Part shown: one piece after another, positions 1-8,651 of the stretch | Layout of the letters: the number at the start of each line of letters is the position of its first letter | How positions within the stretch are numbered: position 1 is the stretch's first letter | DNA from: Legionella gresilensis | GTDB taxonomy: Bacteria > Pseudomonadota > Gammaproteobacteria > Legionellales > Legionellaceae | DNA: 64,000 nucleotides | Reading direction: 5' to 3' | Assembly: GCF_900639865.1 (NCBI RefSeq) | Contig: NZ_CAAAHX010000004.1 | Span: 1-64,000, forward strand | Translations under genes and position numbers: made by a program | Notes under the pieces: generated by a model | Databases searched by the model: none | Told to the model about the DNA's origin: nothing | Seen by the model: the letters and a program-made list of their open reading frames with translations, nothing else

Positions 1-182
1 AACTTCTTTTAGAAAAGTGAAACGAAATATACTGCTTGGGAATAATCAACTTTTAGACGCCAGGGTAATAATAAGATAAATTTTATAAAGGGAAATATAG
101 TTTTTTGTTTAAATTACAGTCTTATTGACTATTTTTAACTCAATATGTTATTATAATTACCATTCTATTAGTTGGAAGTTGT

Positions 183-1751
183 ATGTTACCCAAGTTTACT
201 TCAGCAAAAGCGCTTTCAGACTGGATGGACGATAAAGACTGCCCTCTTATTGACTGCTATCAAGGTAAGGTTACTGATTACTCGCAATTACAATTTTTAA
301 GTGATCTAAAACAACTACCAGAAGCTATTTTAGATAAAGCATTAGATAGCGGTCGATTTACGTGGAGCGCCATTAGCTTTACTCGCTGTCTTAAGGGATT
401 AAAAAAGCTTCCAGCCACAGTGGAAGTGCAAGCAGTGCTTATCGCCCTAACCAGTAAAATAAATGCTTCCACTGTTGAGTTAGATGGGCAAAATATTGGC
501 AATTCCTTGTATGGCTTACAAAATATGGATGCTAAAAGTGACGCCGTGCAAGCGCTGCTTTTTGCTTTAACCAATAAAGTCAGGGCCTCCCATGCTAAAT
601 TAAATAGTCAAGAACTTGGCAATGCCTTGTATGGTTTACAAAATATGGATGCTAAAAGTGACGCCGTGCAAGCGCTGCTTTTTGCTCTAACCCATAAAGT
701 AACTGCCTCCAATGCTAAATTAAATAGCCAAGAACTTGGTAATGCCTTGTATGGCTTACAAAATATGGATGCTAAAAGTGACGCCGTGCAAGCGCTGCTT
801 TTTGCCCTAGCCCATAAAGTCAATACCTCCTATGCCGAGTTAAATGGGCAAACTATTGGCAATGCCTTGTATGGCTTACAAAATATGGATGCTAAAAGGG
901 ATGCCGTGCTTGCACTACTTTTTGCCCTAGCCCATAAAGTCCAGGCCTCCCATGCCGAATTAAGTGGCCAACATATTGGCAATGCCTTGTATGGCTTACA
1001 AAATATGGATGCTAAAAGTGACGCCGTGCAAGCGCTGCTTTTTGCTCTAACCCATAAAGTAACTGCCTCCAATGCTAAATTAAATAGCCAAGAACTTGGT
1101 AATGCCTTGTATGGCTTACAAAACATGGGCGATTTTAAAGAGCTTCCCAGACTTTTAGAGCAGCTTTTTACCAAACGGCCAGCAGATTTTGCGTATGAAA
1201 ATCAACCTTTAGGATGGTCAATGACCGTCTCTAGTTACCTTAAACTTGCCAAGAACACAACTAATGAAGCAGCGCTAGAGATTATTTGTCGCCACTTAAA
1301 AGCACTTTTTCCTACTTGTAATCAAGGCCAACCTAATCAAGTTATTAAAGAAGTAGAAACGCTATTTGTTAATAAACTTAAGCTAAAGCATCTGAATCAT
1401 GGTATTGTCGATTTACATAGCTTAGATTATTTGTCTGCCTCCTTACTACTTAATGAAGGCTTTAAGGATACCACCACTGTAAACAAAATTATCTTTGGTG
1501 CAGGAAATCATAGTGCAATGGCACACAAGAATGCTATGAAAACTGTCGTTGAAACATATTGTAGTAACTATGGCCTGGCTACTAAACACTGGGAGAAGGG
1601 CTGTGTACAACTAGCAAATTCAACCACCTCAGTAAGCTCGCCTCCACCACCACCGTTTTTCTTATTAGAAAAGAAAGCGGATGAAACTAAGAAAATGGGA
1701 TGGAATCCTAAGGCTCAGGTTTTTATACCTAAAAATGAGATCAAACACTAG
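183..1751 (+). CDS. Tandem helical-repeat protein (OPR/DUF1601-like repeats)
   Basis: A 522-residue protein whose middle (about residues 80-320) is six consecutive 40-residue units with the core LGNALYGLQNM followed by DAVQALLFAL. The unit resembles the helical repeats called OPR or DUF1601 that are known from Coxiella and related intracellular bacteria; this family call is from memory of the motif. Such solenoids usually bind RNA or protein, so a binding role, possibly as a secreted host-directed protein, is inference. No signal peptide or membrane segment is visible. After the repeats comes a helical region, then a proline stretch (SSPPPPPFF) and a lysine-rich tail. The start is supported by GGAAG four bases before ATG. 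It stands alone, with no operon partner. Confidence 0.8.
   Translation: MLPKFTSAKALSDWMDDKDCPLIDCYQGKVTDYSQLQFLSDLKQLPEAILDKALDSGRFTWSAISFTRCLKGLKKLPATVEVQAVLIALTSKINASTVELDGQNIGNSLYGLQNMDAKSDAVQALLFALTNKVRASHAKLNSQELGNALYGLQNMDAKSDAVQALLFALTHKVTASNAKLNSQELGNALYGLQNMDAKSDAVQALLFALAHKVNTSYAELNGQTIGNALYGLQNMDAKRDAVLALLFALAHKVQASHAELSGQHIGNALYGLQNMDAKSDAVQALLFALTHKVTASNAKLNSQELGNALYGLQNMGDFKELPRLLEQLFTKRPADFAYENQPLGWSMTVSSYLKLAKNTTNEAALEIICRHLKALFPTCNQGQPNQVIKEVETLFVNKLKLKHLNHGIVDLHSLDYLSASLLLNEGFKDTTTVNKIIFGAGNHSAMAHKNAMKTVVETYCSNYGLATKHWEKGCVQLANSTTSVSSPPPPPFFLLEKKADETKKMGWNPKAQVFIPKNEIKH
421..1140 (+). repeat. 120-bp direct tandem repeats inside the helical-repeat gene
   Basis: Six in-frame units of 120 bp start at 421, 541, 661, 781, 901 and 1021. 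The first is divergent and the last diverges after about 1133. The block 636-773 is identical to 996-1133 (138 bp, exactly 360 bp apart), while the intervening units differ at several positions. This points to recent unit duplication or gene conversion. The repeat also produces mirror-image open frames on the minus strand that are not genes. Confidence 0.93.
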
Positions 1752-2217
1752 TCTAAAAATATACTTAACATATTAAGCGCTATTAAATTAATAATAGATT
1801 AGATAGAGCCTCTGAAAACGACCGTTTTCGAGACTACAGTAGAAATTTGCGTAGATTCAAAATAGTACCTTAGCTATCTTTTAAGATTTATAAAAATCAA
1901 TCCTTTTAAGATAATTTAGGATAATAGTAGGCCTCATGAAACATAAATATATAAAAGGAATATGTAGTTTATGTGAAATTCTTTAGGCAGTTGACAAATA
2001 AAACAATTGACGCCATCTAATAGCTTGGCCATAAGCTGAATTTTTATCAGTATTAGTAACTTTAAATTGCTGCTTATAGGATTCTTCAAAAATGGAATAG
2101 GTTCTATTGAGCGCAGCTGGTTAGGCCAGCAGGTGATGGAAGTTGAGTAAATCATAAAGACTATTCATTCTCCAAACGAGCAAAATTATTATTAACTAAC
2201 CTACTAGATAATATTTC
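1752..2217. other. Intergenic, no gene seen
   Basis: AT-rich stretch without a convincing coding frame. A short palindrome (GAAAACGACCGTTTTC near 1815) lies shortly after the repeat gene and could be a hairpin or the remnant of an insertion-sequence end; no uridine run follows it. A 73-codon minus-strand frame at 1934-2155 has no family likeness or ribosome-binding site and was not accepted. Confidence 0.4.
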
Positions 2218-2495
2218 GGCTCTGTTGCAAAAACGACATTTGTTTATAATTTAAATTGATTAAATAATAGAATCAAAAAATGCGTTCAATTAAAGCAGTG
2301 GCATTCAAATGGCGTCACTTTCATGGCGAATTAATCCTGCAATTTGTACGCTGGTACTGTAAGTACGGTATAAGTTATCGAGATTTAGAGGAAATGATAC
2401 CGGAGCGCGGTCTTGGATTAGATCACACGACTGCTTATCGCTGGGTCCAACATTATGCCATTTCGAAAAATAATTACCTTCAACCAATAATCTAG
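2218..2495 (+). mobile_element. IS6-family insertion sequence remnant (left end)
   Basis: The sequence GGCTCTGTTGCAAA at 2218-2231 matches the terminal inverted repeat typical of the IS6/IS26 family. It is followed 48 bases later by the N-terminus of an IS6-type transposase. Only the left end survives: transposase similarity stops near 2460 and no right inverted repeat follows. The element cannot move on its own. Confidence 0.75.
2280..2495 (+). pseudogene. Truncated IS6-family transposase
   Basis: 71 codons. Residues 9-60 contain the N-terminal helix-turn-helix region of IS6-family DDE transposases, with the landmarks FKWRHF, VRWY, YRDLEEM and HTTAYRWVQ. Full-length family members are about 230-240 residues and carry the DDE catalytic triad downstream, which is missing here. 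The last eleven residues (after HYA) no longer resemble the family and run into a chance stop, so the break is near 2460. Confidence 0.85.
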
Positions 2496-2629
2496 ATTTT
2501 TAAAAGCTAAAAAATCAAAAATAACTATTTCTTCATAATTTTCTTTAATCTTATAGTTTGTATATAATAAAAAACTAAGACTTTAGTGCTAATGCCGATA
2601 AAACCCCTTTAACCTTATTCGTAAATATT

Positions 2630-3649
2630 ATGAAAGTTTCCTTTTTTAGTACGCAGCTATATGAACGCTCCATTTTTGATGAAATAAATCAGCTACACCT
2701 CCATGAAATTAGTTATTTTGATTTTCATTTGAATTCAGAAAGCATTGGAGCTGTTGCACCAACGGAGGTGGTCTGTTGCTTCGTAAATGATTCCATTACT
2801 TCTAAAGTAATCGATGGACTTTATGAGCGAGGTGTTCAACTAATTGCCTTGCGTTCTGCAGGATATAATCATATTGATTATACTTATGCCCAGGAGAAAG
2901 GAATTAGTGTATGCCGAGTTCCCTCTTACTCACCACAAGCCATTGCAGAACATACCGTGGCGTTAATTTTATGCCTTAATAGAAAAATTCATCATGCCCA
3001 TAATAGAGTACGGGAAGGTGATTTTTCTCTCAATGGACTAATGGGATTTAACTTATCCAAAAAAACAGTCGGTATTATTGGTGCAGGAAAGATAGGAACT
3101 GCATTAGCCAAAATTCTTAATGGTTTTGGCTGCAAAATTCTTGCATTCGATCCACAACAAAATGAAGAGTGCATAAAGCTTGACGTCAACTATGTGAGTT
3201 TAGATAAGTTATTAGAGAATTCGGATATAGTCAGCTTACACTGTCCCTTAAATGACAATACATTTCATATAATCGATGCTCAAGCCTTAAAAAAAATGAA
3301 ACAAGGGGCAATGCTTATTAATACCGGCCGAGGCAAACTGGTGGATACAAAAGCAGTTATTGTGGCCCTAAAAAGCAAAAAGTTAGGTTATCTTGGAATT
3401 GATGTCTATGAAGAAGAGGAATCCTTGTTTTTTGAAAATCATTCCTACGAAATCATTAATGATGATGTATTTTGTAGGCTGCAAACCTTTCCAAACGTGC
3501 TCATTACAGGTCATCAAGGTTTTTTTACACAAGAGGCAATACAGAGTATTACTTCAACAACATTGGAAAATATAAGTAATTTTGAAAAAAAATCAGGTCC
3601 AATTTACTGGGTCACCACATCAACACATAAGTCTGAAATCTGTGAATAG
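2630..3649 (+). CDS. ldhA: D-lactate dehydrogenase (NAD-dependent, LdhA type)
   Basis: 339 residues, close to the 329 of E. coli LdhA, and similar along its whole length. It reduces pyruvate to D-lactate with NADH, a cytoplasmic fermentative step. Visible motifs: the Rossmann loop GIIGAGKIGTA (about residue 148), SLHCPL, the catalytic arginine in INTGRG, the acidic YEEEESLFFE segment and the catalytic histidine in TGHQGFF. The gene sits between remnants of two different insertion sequences, so it may have been acquired or rearranged with them. The downstream hypothetical gene overlaps its 3' end. A related 2-hydroxyacid dehydrogenase is the only realistic alternative. Confidence 0.9.
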   Translation: MKVSFFSTQLYERSIFDEINQLHLHEISYFDFHLNSESIGAVAPTEVVCCFVNDSITSKVIDGLYERGVQLIALRSAGYNHIDYTYAQEKGISVCRVPSYSPQAIAEHTVALILCLNRKIHHAHNRVREGDFSLNGLMGFNLSKKTVGIIGAGKIGTALAKILNGFGCKILAFDPQQNEECIKLDVNYVSLDKLLENSDIVSLHCPLNDNTFHIIDAQALKKMKQGAMLINTGRGKLVDTKAVIVALKSKKLGYLGIDVYEEEESLFFENHSYEIINDDVFCRLQTFPNVLITGHQGFFTQEAIQSITSTTLENISNFEKKSGPIYWVTTSTHKSEICE

Positions 3650-4466
3650 TATAGCTAACAATATTAACCATTTAATCAGTGAGTCTAATTTATATCTTAA
3701 TGAGACTCAATCTATTCTAAGTAAAATTCTACAAATGACAGTTGATAATGATAAGGAAGACTCTTCTGATGGAAATAAAATTCTAAACATTCAATTAACG
3801 CTGCAGTATCGTTTAAGCTGTGAAGACGCTTTGAGTATTTTGTTAAGGCTAGATCATAATTTACTTTATTCTCTTGGAATCCAAGCTCAGCAGTCAGCTG
3901 AAATGAATACGGATCGATTAGCCTATGCTGTAGGAAATGAAGATTTAAAACAAATCTTAAATATTTTAGCTATATTAACGGGCTCTCTTTCTAAAATCGT
4001 TGCTCGTTACAAAAATAGTCATTCCTCTTTTATATTAAAAGACAAAAACTCTCAAAAGCCTTACTTTGTAACGAAAGAGTTGTCCAAGCTTCTTTCTAAA
4101 CAAAAGCAATTTCTAGAAGTACTTCACAAGTTAGATCCAGAAATCGAACAACTTCTAAAACTACAGGCTGGAGAACCTCTTTTTGATTACATTGCTGCAT
4201 TAAGAGGACCCATTTCACGCTTTCACCAAGCCATCATTCATGGTCTTGGCCGGGCAAAGCAACTTTATCGCCAAGTCAATACAGCGCCTTTAATAGATTA
4301 TCAACTGAATGCTTTGCTAAAAGAAACTTCAAAAATACTTCATTCAATACCAAGTACTTATAACCCACATCTTAATTACCCTATCAAACAGTTTGATCAT
4401 CCAATGACTACTGAGCAGTTAGAACAGCGCGCTGCTATAAAACGATTACGGCCTTTTTTTGGATAA
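3642..4466 (+). CDS. Hypothetical helical protein downstream of ldhA
   Basis: Not recognised. The open frame reaches back to a TTG at 3582 inside ldhA. GTG at 3642 overlaps the ldhA end by 8 bases and gives 274 residues; the first ATG is only at 3735. None has a strong ribosome-binding site, so the start is uncertain. The protein looks mostly alpha-helical and soluble, with no signal peptide or membrane segment. It contains runs such as LSKLLSKQKQFLEVLHKLDP and ends in RLRPFFG. Overlap with ldhA suggests co-transcription. It could be an effector-like accessory protein, but nothing in the sequence proves that. Confidence 0.6.
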   Translation: MNSIANNINHLISESNLYLNETQSILSKILQMTVDNDKEDSSDGNKILNIQLTLQYRLSCEDALSILLRLDHNLLYSLGIQAQQSAEMNTDRLAYAVGNEDLKQILNILAILTGSLSKIVARYKNSHSSFILKDKNSQKPYFVTKELSKLLSKQKQFLEVLHKLDPEIEQLLKLQAGEPLFDYIAALRGPISRFHQAIIHGLGRAKQLYRQVNTAPLIDYQLNALLKETSKILHSIPSTYNPHLNYPIKQFDHPMTTEQLEQRAAIKRLRPFFG

Positions 4467-4560
4467 GAAGTTAAAATTTAACTTATATATTACCCTATAT
4501 TTAACTGGTATAACTCAAATAAATAAAATTCTTTTCAGTATAAGTGTCAAAAAACGACCC

Positions 4561-5385
4561 GGCCTGTTGCAAAAGGTGGTTTACATTTAAGCAGTATTAG
4601 ACCATTGATAAAAAATAAAAAAACTATCCGTTTAATATTGATAGCAATCGCTGCCATATAAGCTTACATCTGCACGTTATTAATGCCTCGATATCTAGCC
4701 TTCGCCAGACAATGATAGTTTTTCAACTCATTCATGACACTTTCAATTTTTGAGAGTCTTTCTACTAGTTTCTGTTTGAATAAGGTTGTCTGCATAGCCA
4801 ATGTTACTTGTTAAAATAAATCAAAATGGGTATGGCACGCAATTTTGACAATGTGTTACCCGAGAATGGTAGGGCGTGTAATCATTTTTTAATAATTTAC
4901 CTGGTTTAAGTTCGTGATTAGTTTGTGCATCATAATAGAAGCCTGGTGTGACTGTTCGTTGTGAGGCGCCGCTACGGGTACTAAATATAGGTGGTAATAC
5001 CCCTTGATTTGAGTGTTGCAATAATATGTCCTGAACCGTGAGCACGATCAGCGATGGCTTCTTTAATATCTTGGTTTAAAATTGATTTAATCGCATTGAG
5101 CTGCTCAAGGTACGGTTGTAAGTCATGTACGGCACCTGTGGTTATTTTAATGTCTAAAATAATGCGACTTTGACTTGTTATGCAGACATGCGCCTTATAT
5201 TTTAAGGTGCGAGGCGCGCCTTTTTTTAAGGCTAAACTTGCATCAGGATCGGTTTTACTTTGATGGGTTTTATTAGAGATGGTTCGTTTTACAAGCTTGA
5301 CACCGCGCTCGCCCTGGCTTATATCTTCACGATCGAATTTAGGTGCCAGTGAATTCAGCGAAGCATTCGCTTGAAACAATGATCC
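4561..5385 (-). mobile_element. IS1182-family insertion sequence remnant
   Basis: On the minus strand this stretch encodes a decayed transposase. It ends at 4561-4574 in GGCCTGTTGCAAAA, which I take as one inverted repeat of the element; it is one base different in length from the IS6-type end at 2218, so the assignment is not certain. The other end is missing: transposase similarity starts abruptly near 5385, next to a broken gene. The element is therefore truncated as well as frameshifted. Confidence 0.7.
4562..5379 (-). pseudogene. Broken IS1182-family transposase
   Basis: Reading downwards from 5379, the frame encodes ANASLNSL, SKTDPDASLALKKG, YKAHV, TTGAVHD and IADRAHGSGH, typical of the central catalytic part of IS1182-type transposases. 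Near 4985 the frame shifts; the next frame continues with FSTRSGA, PGFYYDAQTN and CQNC, the cysteine-bearing segment of the family. After a further stop, a third segment (about 4790-4600) reads SVMNELKNYHCLAKARYRG, the usual C-terminal region, with an in-frame TAA near 4664. At least one frameshift and two stops make it inactive. The N-terminal part is missing. Confidence 0.85.
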
Positions 5386-5404
5386 AAAAGAAACTTACAA
5401 ACAA

Positions 5405-6394
5405 ATGCGCAATAAGGACAGAATTGAAGCTTTTAAATACTTATTGCAAAATAAAGATAAGTATCCCTCCGAAGAGGCATATCTTTTTAATTTTTTTCAA
5501 GCACTGATTAAGTTAACGTCTAAAGGACTGCTTTCAGAAGTGATAAAAGATATTTATAAAGATAAATTACTCTTTAAAACATTTATAGAATCACTATTAG
5601 ATGAAAAAAATAGAGAAAATTTGTAAAGCGCTTATTGATAATCGTATATTTTCAGGGAACCTAGTTGATTACATTAATAAACATATAAAAATACCAATTC
5701 TAAAACATTATTTTAAAACGTTAGATCTTAGTGCGCAAGAACAATTAATACAAGATCGACTTGAGTTGCTAAAATATGCAAATCAATCGCTTCAAAGGAA
5801 ATTTATAGATAAAAGCACTGAATTCCTAAAATATGCAGATCCATCACTCCAACAAGAACTGATAGGTAATAACAATTTAATAATTCACTATGCTTCTGAA
5901 GAGGTACAGAAACAAGTATTAAATATTAACGGAGGTTTAGAAGCAAAAAAAAAACTAGTAGTAATTTATACTTGGCTAAAAGTGCTAGCAAAAAGGAAGA
6001 CATAATCAATAAAAAACTTCTTAATCTATTAGCCTTATCTTTTGTAAAGAATAACGATTTAACTAAAAAAAGAGACGCTTTAGTGGAGCTATGTTTAGCG
6101 TGTGCGGAGCGTAGGTTTTGCCCTTTTGGAAATAATAAATATTCTTTTGATACTCAATCTATGAACTGGCTAATTAAACGAATGGGAGATGATCTTGAGT
6201 TGCTAAAAAGTTTAGATATAAAAAACCCAGAAGAGCTAACAGAGATACGCCAGGATATTATACTAGGAAAGAATGCCGAAATAGCTTGTAATAATGCTAA
6301 ATTTAAAGAAAGTTATCAAAAACAAAATCAGCTAGAAGAGAATATAGACTCAACAAATCAAGTATATACAACTCGAGCTTATAAAACCACTTAA
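5405..6394 (+). pseudogene. Hypothetical gene broken by two homopolymer frameshifts
   Basis: Three overlapping frames (5405-5626, 5601-6005, 5972-6394) read as one helical protein of about 330 residues if two frame changes are allowed. The first can occur at a run of seven A near 5603-5609, the second at a run of ten A at 5945-5954. The pieces share style: charged and helical, with FLKYADPSLQQELI echoing LLKYANQSLQRKFI, a short internal repeat. The third piece contains LVELCLACAERRFCPFG. The 5' end abuts the truncated IS1182 remnant and the frame is open back to about 5375, so the start may have been lost to the insertion. Family unknown. Transcriptional slippage at the A10 tract, or sequencing error, are alternatives to decay. 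Confidence 0.6.
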
Positions 6395-6691
6395 AATTTA
6401 AACTTTTAAAATAAAAAACTAAAGATTTATTAGTTTAAAATTTGACTTATAGCTATTAGACTTCTTCAGAAAGTATTATCTGAAAATCTGCTATGTTCGA
6501 AAAGGTGAGCCTTTAATGAAAAAATTATTTTACAAGGCTTACCCTTATCTACTTTAAATACATAAGCAATAGGCGACTAGGTGATGAATTTCTCTCCTGC
6601 ATAAACTTTTTGTATTAATTTTGTACTAATTTAGTATTATTTTAACAATCAAATGTTACAATATACCTGGTTCAATACTTTAGGGGCAACA
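6395..6691. other. Intergenic with an inverted repeat
   Basis: No gene seen. GGTGAGCCTT at 6504-6513 pairs with AAGGCTTACC at 6534-6543 (one mismatch, 20-base loop), a possible hairpin or insertion-sequence scar. The final 60 bases are AT-rich and lead to the next gene's AGGGGC ribosome-binding site. Confidence 0.4.
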
Positions 6692-7328
6692 ATGAAAGCG
6701 CATCACGAGAAATTAATTCAATTAGTCGAAACGGTCATTCATGCTCGATTTCCACTTATAGAACCTGAACCCAACTCGAAATGGTATGTCGGAAAACAAC
6801 CACCACTTTTTGGAGATCTTGGGGGAAATCCTCTTAGAAGAAATTAAAAATGATTTAAATAAAAGTAATACTGAATCTCTCTTTAAATTTTTTAAAAACT
6901 TTGACAATTTAATGCAAAATTTAACAAGGACTCTATTCGGAGATCTTTATAGAAAAATGGCACAATATAAACAGTATTACAACAACGCTAATGATCCCTC
7001 TTTAAAAACTCCCGCTGATTTATGGAAAGAATTTGACAAAGTTCAGAAAGATTTAAAGGAAGCGCATCGGGAATTAAAGGACATGTTATTGCAACCGGCC
7101 CTGACATTTGCAGCTGTAACACATCCAGAATACGCAGCCGATCCAAAAAACCTACACCCAGCTCAAGAAATTTTTGAGGGATATGTAAATGTAGACTGTT
7201 TAAAACATATTATGGGATATGCAGGCTTTTACCATCATAAACTTCATAAACCATCCTCAGCCCCACAATTTACCCCCCTCTCTGATGAAGAGGGAGAAGC
7301 TACCCATTCAGCTGTTAAACCTAGGTAA
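6692..7328 (+). pseudogene. Hypothetical protein, probably frameshifted at a G5 run
   Basis: ATG at 6692 has AGGGGC at a good distance and opens MKAHHEKLIQLVETV. This frame stops at 6847. The overlapping frame starting at 6786 continues to 7328 with the longer coding segment, but that ATG has no ribosome-binding site. Shifting frame at the GGGGG of 6821-6825 joins both into about 210 residues: a helical N-terminus, NLTRTLFGDLYRKMAQYKQYY, a DLWKEFDKVQKDLKEAHREL helix, and an HPEYAADPKNLHPAQE segment near the end. Not recognised. If the frameshift is real, only the 180-residue part could be made, without a proper start. A terminator follows. Confidence 0.55.
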
Positions 7329-7353
7329 TTGTAAATTAGAAATTATGCACTAT

Positions 7354-7385
7354 TTACCCACACAATAAAATGTGGGTAATTTTTC
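7354..7385 (+). terminator. Rho-independent terminator
   Basis: Perfect 9-bp stem TTACCCACA / TGTGGGTAA (7354-7362 with 7371-7379) and an 8-base loop, followed by TTTTT. It lies 26 bases after the stop of the preceding gene. Confidence 0.85.
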
Positions 7386-7949
7386 TCGACAATTTAAGTA
7401 TATATTCCACTGGCATTTAAAATTTTTTAATTGATAAACGTGAGTATGTAATGAGTATGTAATAAGTGCATTGGTATGCAAACATGAGACGATCTTCTAC
7501 CGCGACTCAGAAGAAATGATTGGTCTATATAGTTGTGCACCACAATTTTGTAAGTTTAATCTTGTTCTATAGCAGAGCTCAATTTAACGATGAAGTTTAT
7601 ACCTGATGTCCTATATTAAAAAATTAATTCACGTTTTATTATTATAGAATACCCTAAGGCAGATAATTCTAGAGCGCTTGTGGCAAAGATAGGGATTTGT
7701 AGAATTATCAGGTTGGCAGTTATTGTCAGATAGTTAAAATTGAAGATAAATATTCTATTACCAAATTGATATTTTTATTATTTACAGTAATAACACAAGT
7801 ACTTCAGGATAGTCTAGTAACCATCTTTCGAATCAATATTGTTACTACATAATAAATAATGTAGTGTAGTAACAATATGCTTATTCAAAGAATAGATACA
7901 TATAATATTAATTAAGAATAAATGGATTATATTATTAACAGTTAATCTA
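7386..7949. other. Intergenic, no gene seen
   Basis: AT-rich, with stops in all frames. It contains a short direct repeat (GAGTATGTAAT twice, near 7443-7464) and the long inverted repeat listed separately at 7836-7878. No coding or RNA-gene signal was recognised. Confidence 0.4.
7836..7878. repeat. 14-bp perfect inverted repeat
   Basis: ATATTGTTACTACA at 7836-7849 pairs exactly with TGTAGTAACAATAT at 7865-7878, with a 15-base AT-rich spacer. No uridine run follows, so it is not a classical terminator. It lies 70 bases upstream of the next frame and could be an operator for a dimeric regulator, a hairpin in a leader, or an element scar. Confidence 0.7.
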
Positions 7950-8331
7950 GTGGCTTATAGTATTACTCATGCATCACTGCAATTTAATCAACTACCTAAA
8001 CAAATTGATGCTTTTTTACAGGAAAGTAAGCCACTTACAGCGAATGAATTAAATAATTTAGTGACTAATAATACTATTGTAGGTCATACCTGTAAGAGTC
8101 ACTCTCTATATGAGTTGTTTTTTACAAAAGATAGCAAACTTATTTTTCGTAAAGCACGCGATAATAAACAAGTTTATGTTGGACGTTGGTGGACTAAGGG
8201 TAATCATATTTTCTCGCAATGGAAAAGTTATTCTAAAATTTCTTTTATTTAATGCTAAGGACCGACTTCAGTTGATGTTTACAGATAAATATTGCAATTT
8301 TTTGATACCAACATCATCAAGCTATTCTTAG
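7950..8331 (+). pseudogene. Small hypothetical gene, apparently frameshifted
   Basis: A GTG-initiated frame (7950-8252) encodes 100 residues including GHTCKSHSLYELFFTKDSKL, VYVGRWWTKG and FSQWKSYSK. It ends at SFI and stop. Near 8240 the next frame continues with LLFNAKDRLQLMFTDKYCNF to 8331, which fits as the natural C-terminus of about 125 residues. A one-base change within the T-rich tract at 8236-8250 would restore it. The compact pattern with two tryptophans and glycines looks like a small beta-barrel protein, but the family was not identified. No clear ribosome-binding site precedes 7950. Confidence 0.45.
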
Positions 8332-8651
8332 CTTAATTAAATGTAGTTTTAGCTGTATTATTGAAAAGAAAATCTTTAGTACCAAAAGCACTTATTTGAT
8401 TCTTATCAAAATTCAAGATGGTTAGTAAGAAAAAATGTTAACTTTTGAAAGAGGTCCTAAAATTATAAGGTCTTGATGTATATTGAGGACCTCTTTAATA
8501 ACAGCAAGGGCTCCTAAAGGAAAGTCCCTTTTATTTTTGCTAAGAGGCCCTCTTTTAGTTAAAAAGGTCTTCAAAGAATCATTTTAGAAGATGAATTTTT
8601 TTACTTTTGTATTATATCTTTTTAGAAATTTAATTTGTTAATTATCTATAA
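8332..8651. other. Intergenic with a long-loop hairpin
   Basis: No gene seen. GAGGTCCT (8451-8458) and AGGACCTC (8486-8493) form a perfect 8-bp stem with a 27-base loop, followed by TTTAATA; a second weak pair AAGAGGCCCTCTT lies near 8540. They may terminate transcription between the rightward and leftward genes, or be scars of a small repeat. Confidence 0.45.

Noticed and set aside
421-1140. Possible CRISPR-like array
   Set aside because: The units abut without spacers, are in frame at 120 bp and encode protein.
278-1174. Minus-strand open frames opposite the tandem repeats
   Set aside because: They mirror the 120-bp repeat, have no ribosome-binding site and simply reflect the repeat's base composition.
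1934-2155. 73-codon minus-strand frame
   Set aside because: No family likeness, no ribosome-binding site, AT-rich decayed region.
3393-3575. Second frame inside ldhA
   Set aside because: Out of frame with a clear dehydrogenase and without any motif.
4561-4574. Second IS6-family end
   Set aside because: It differs from the IS6 end by a missing base and directly borders the C-terminal end of an IS1182-type transposase, so it fits that element better.
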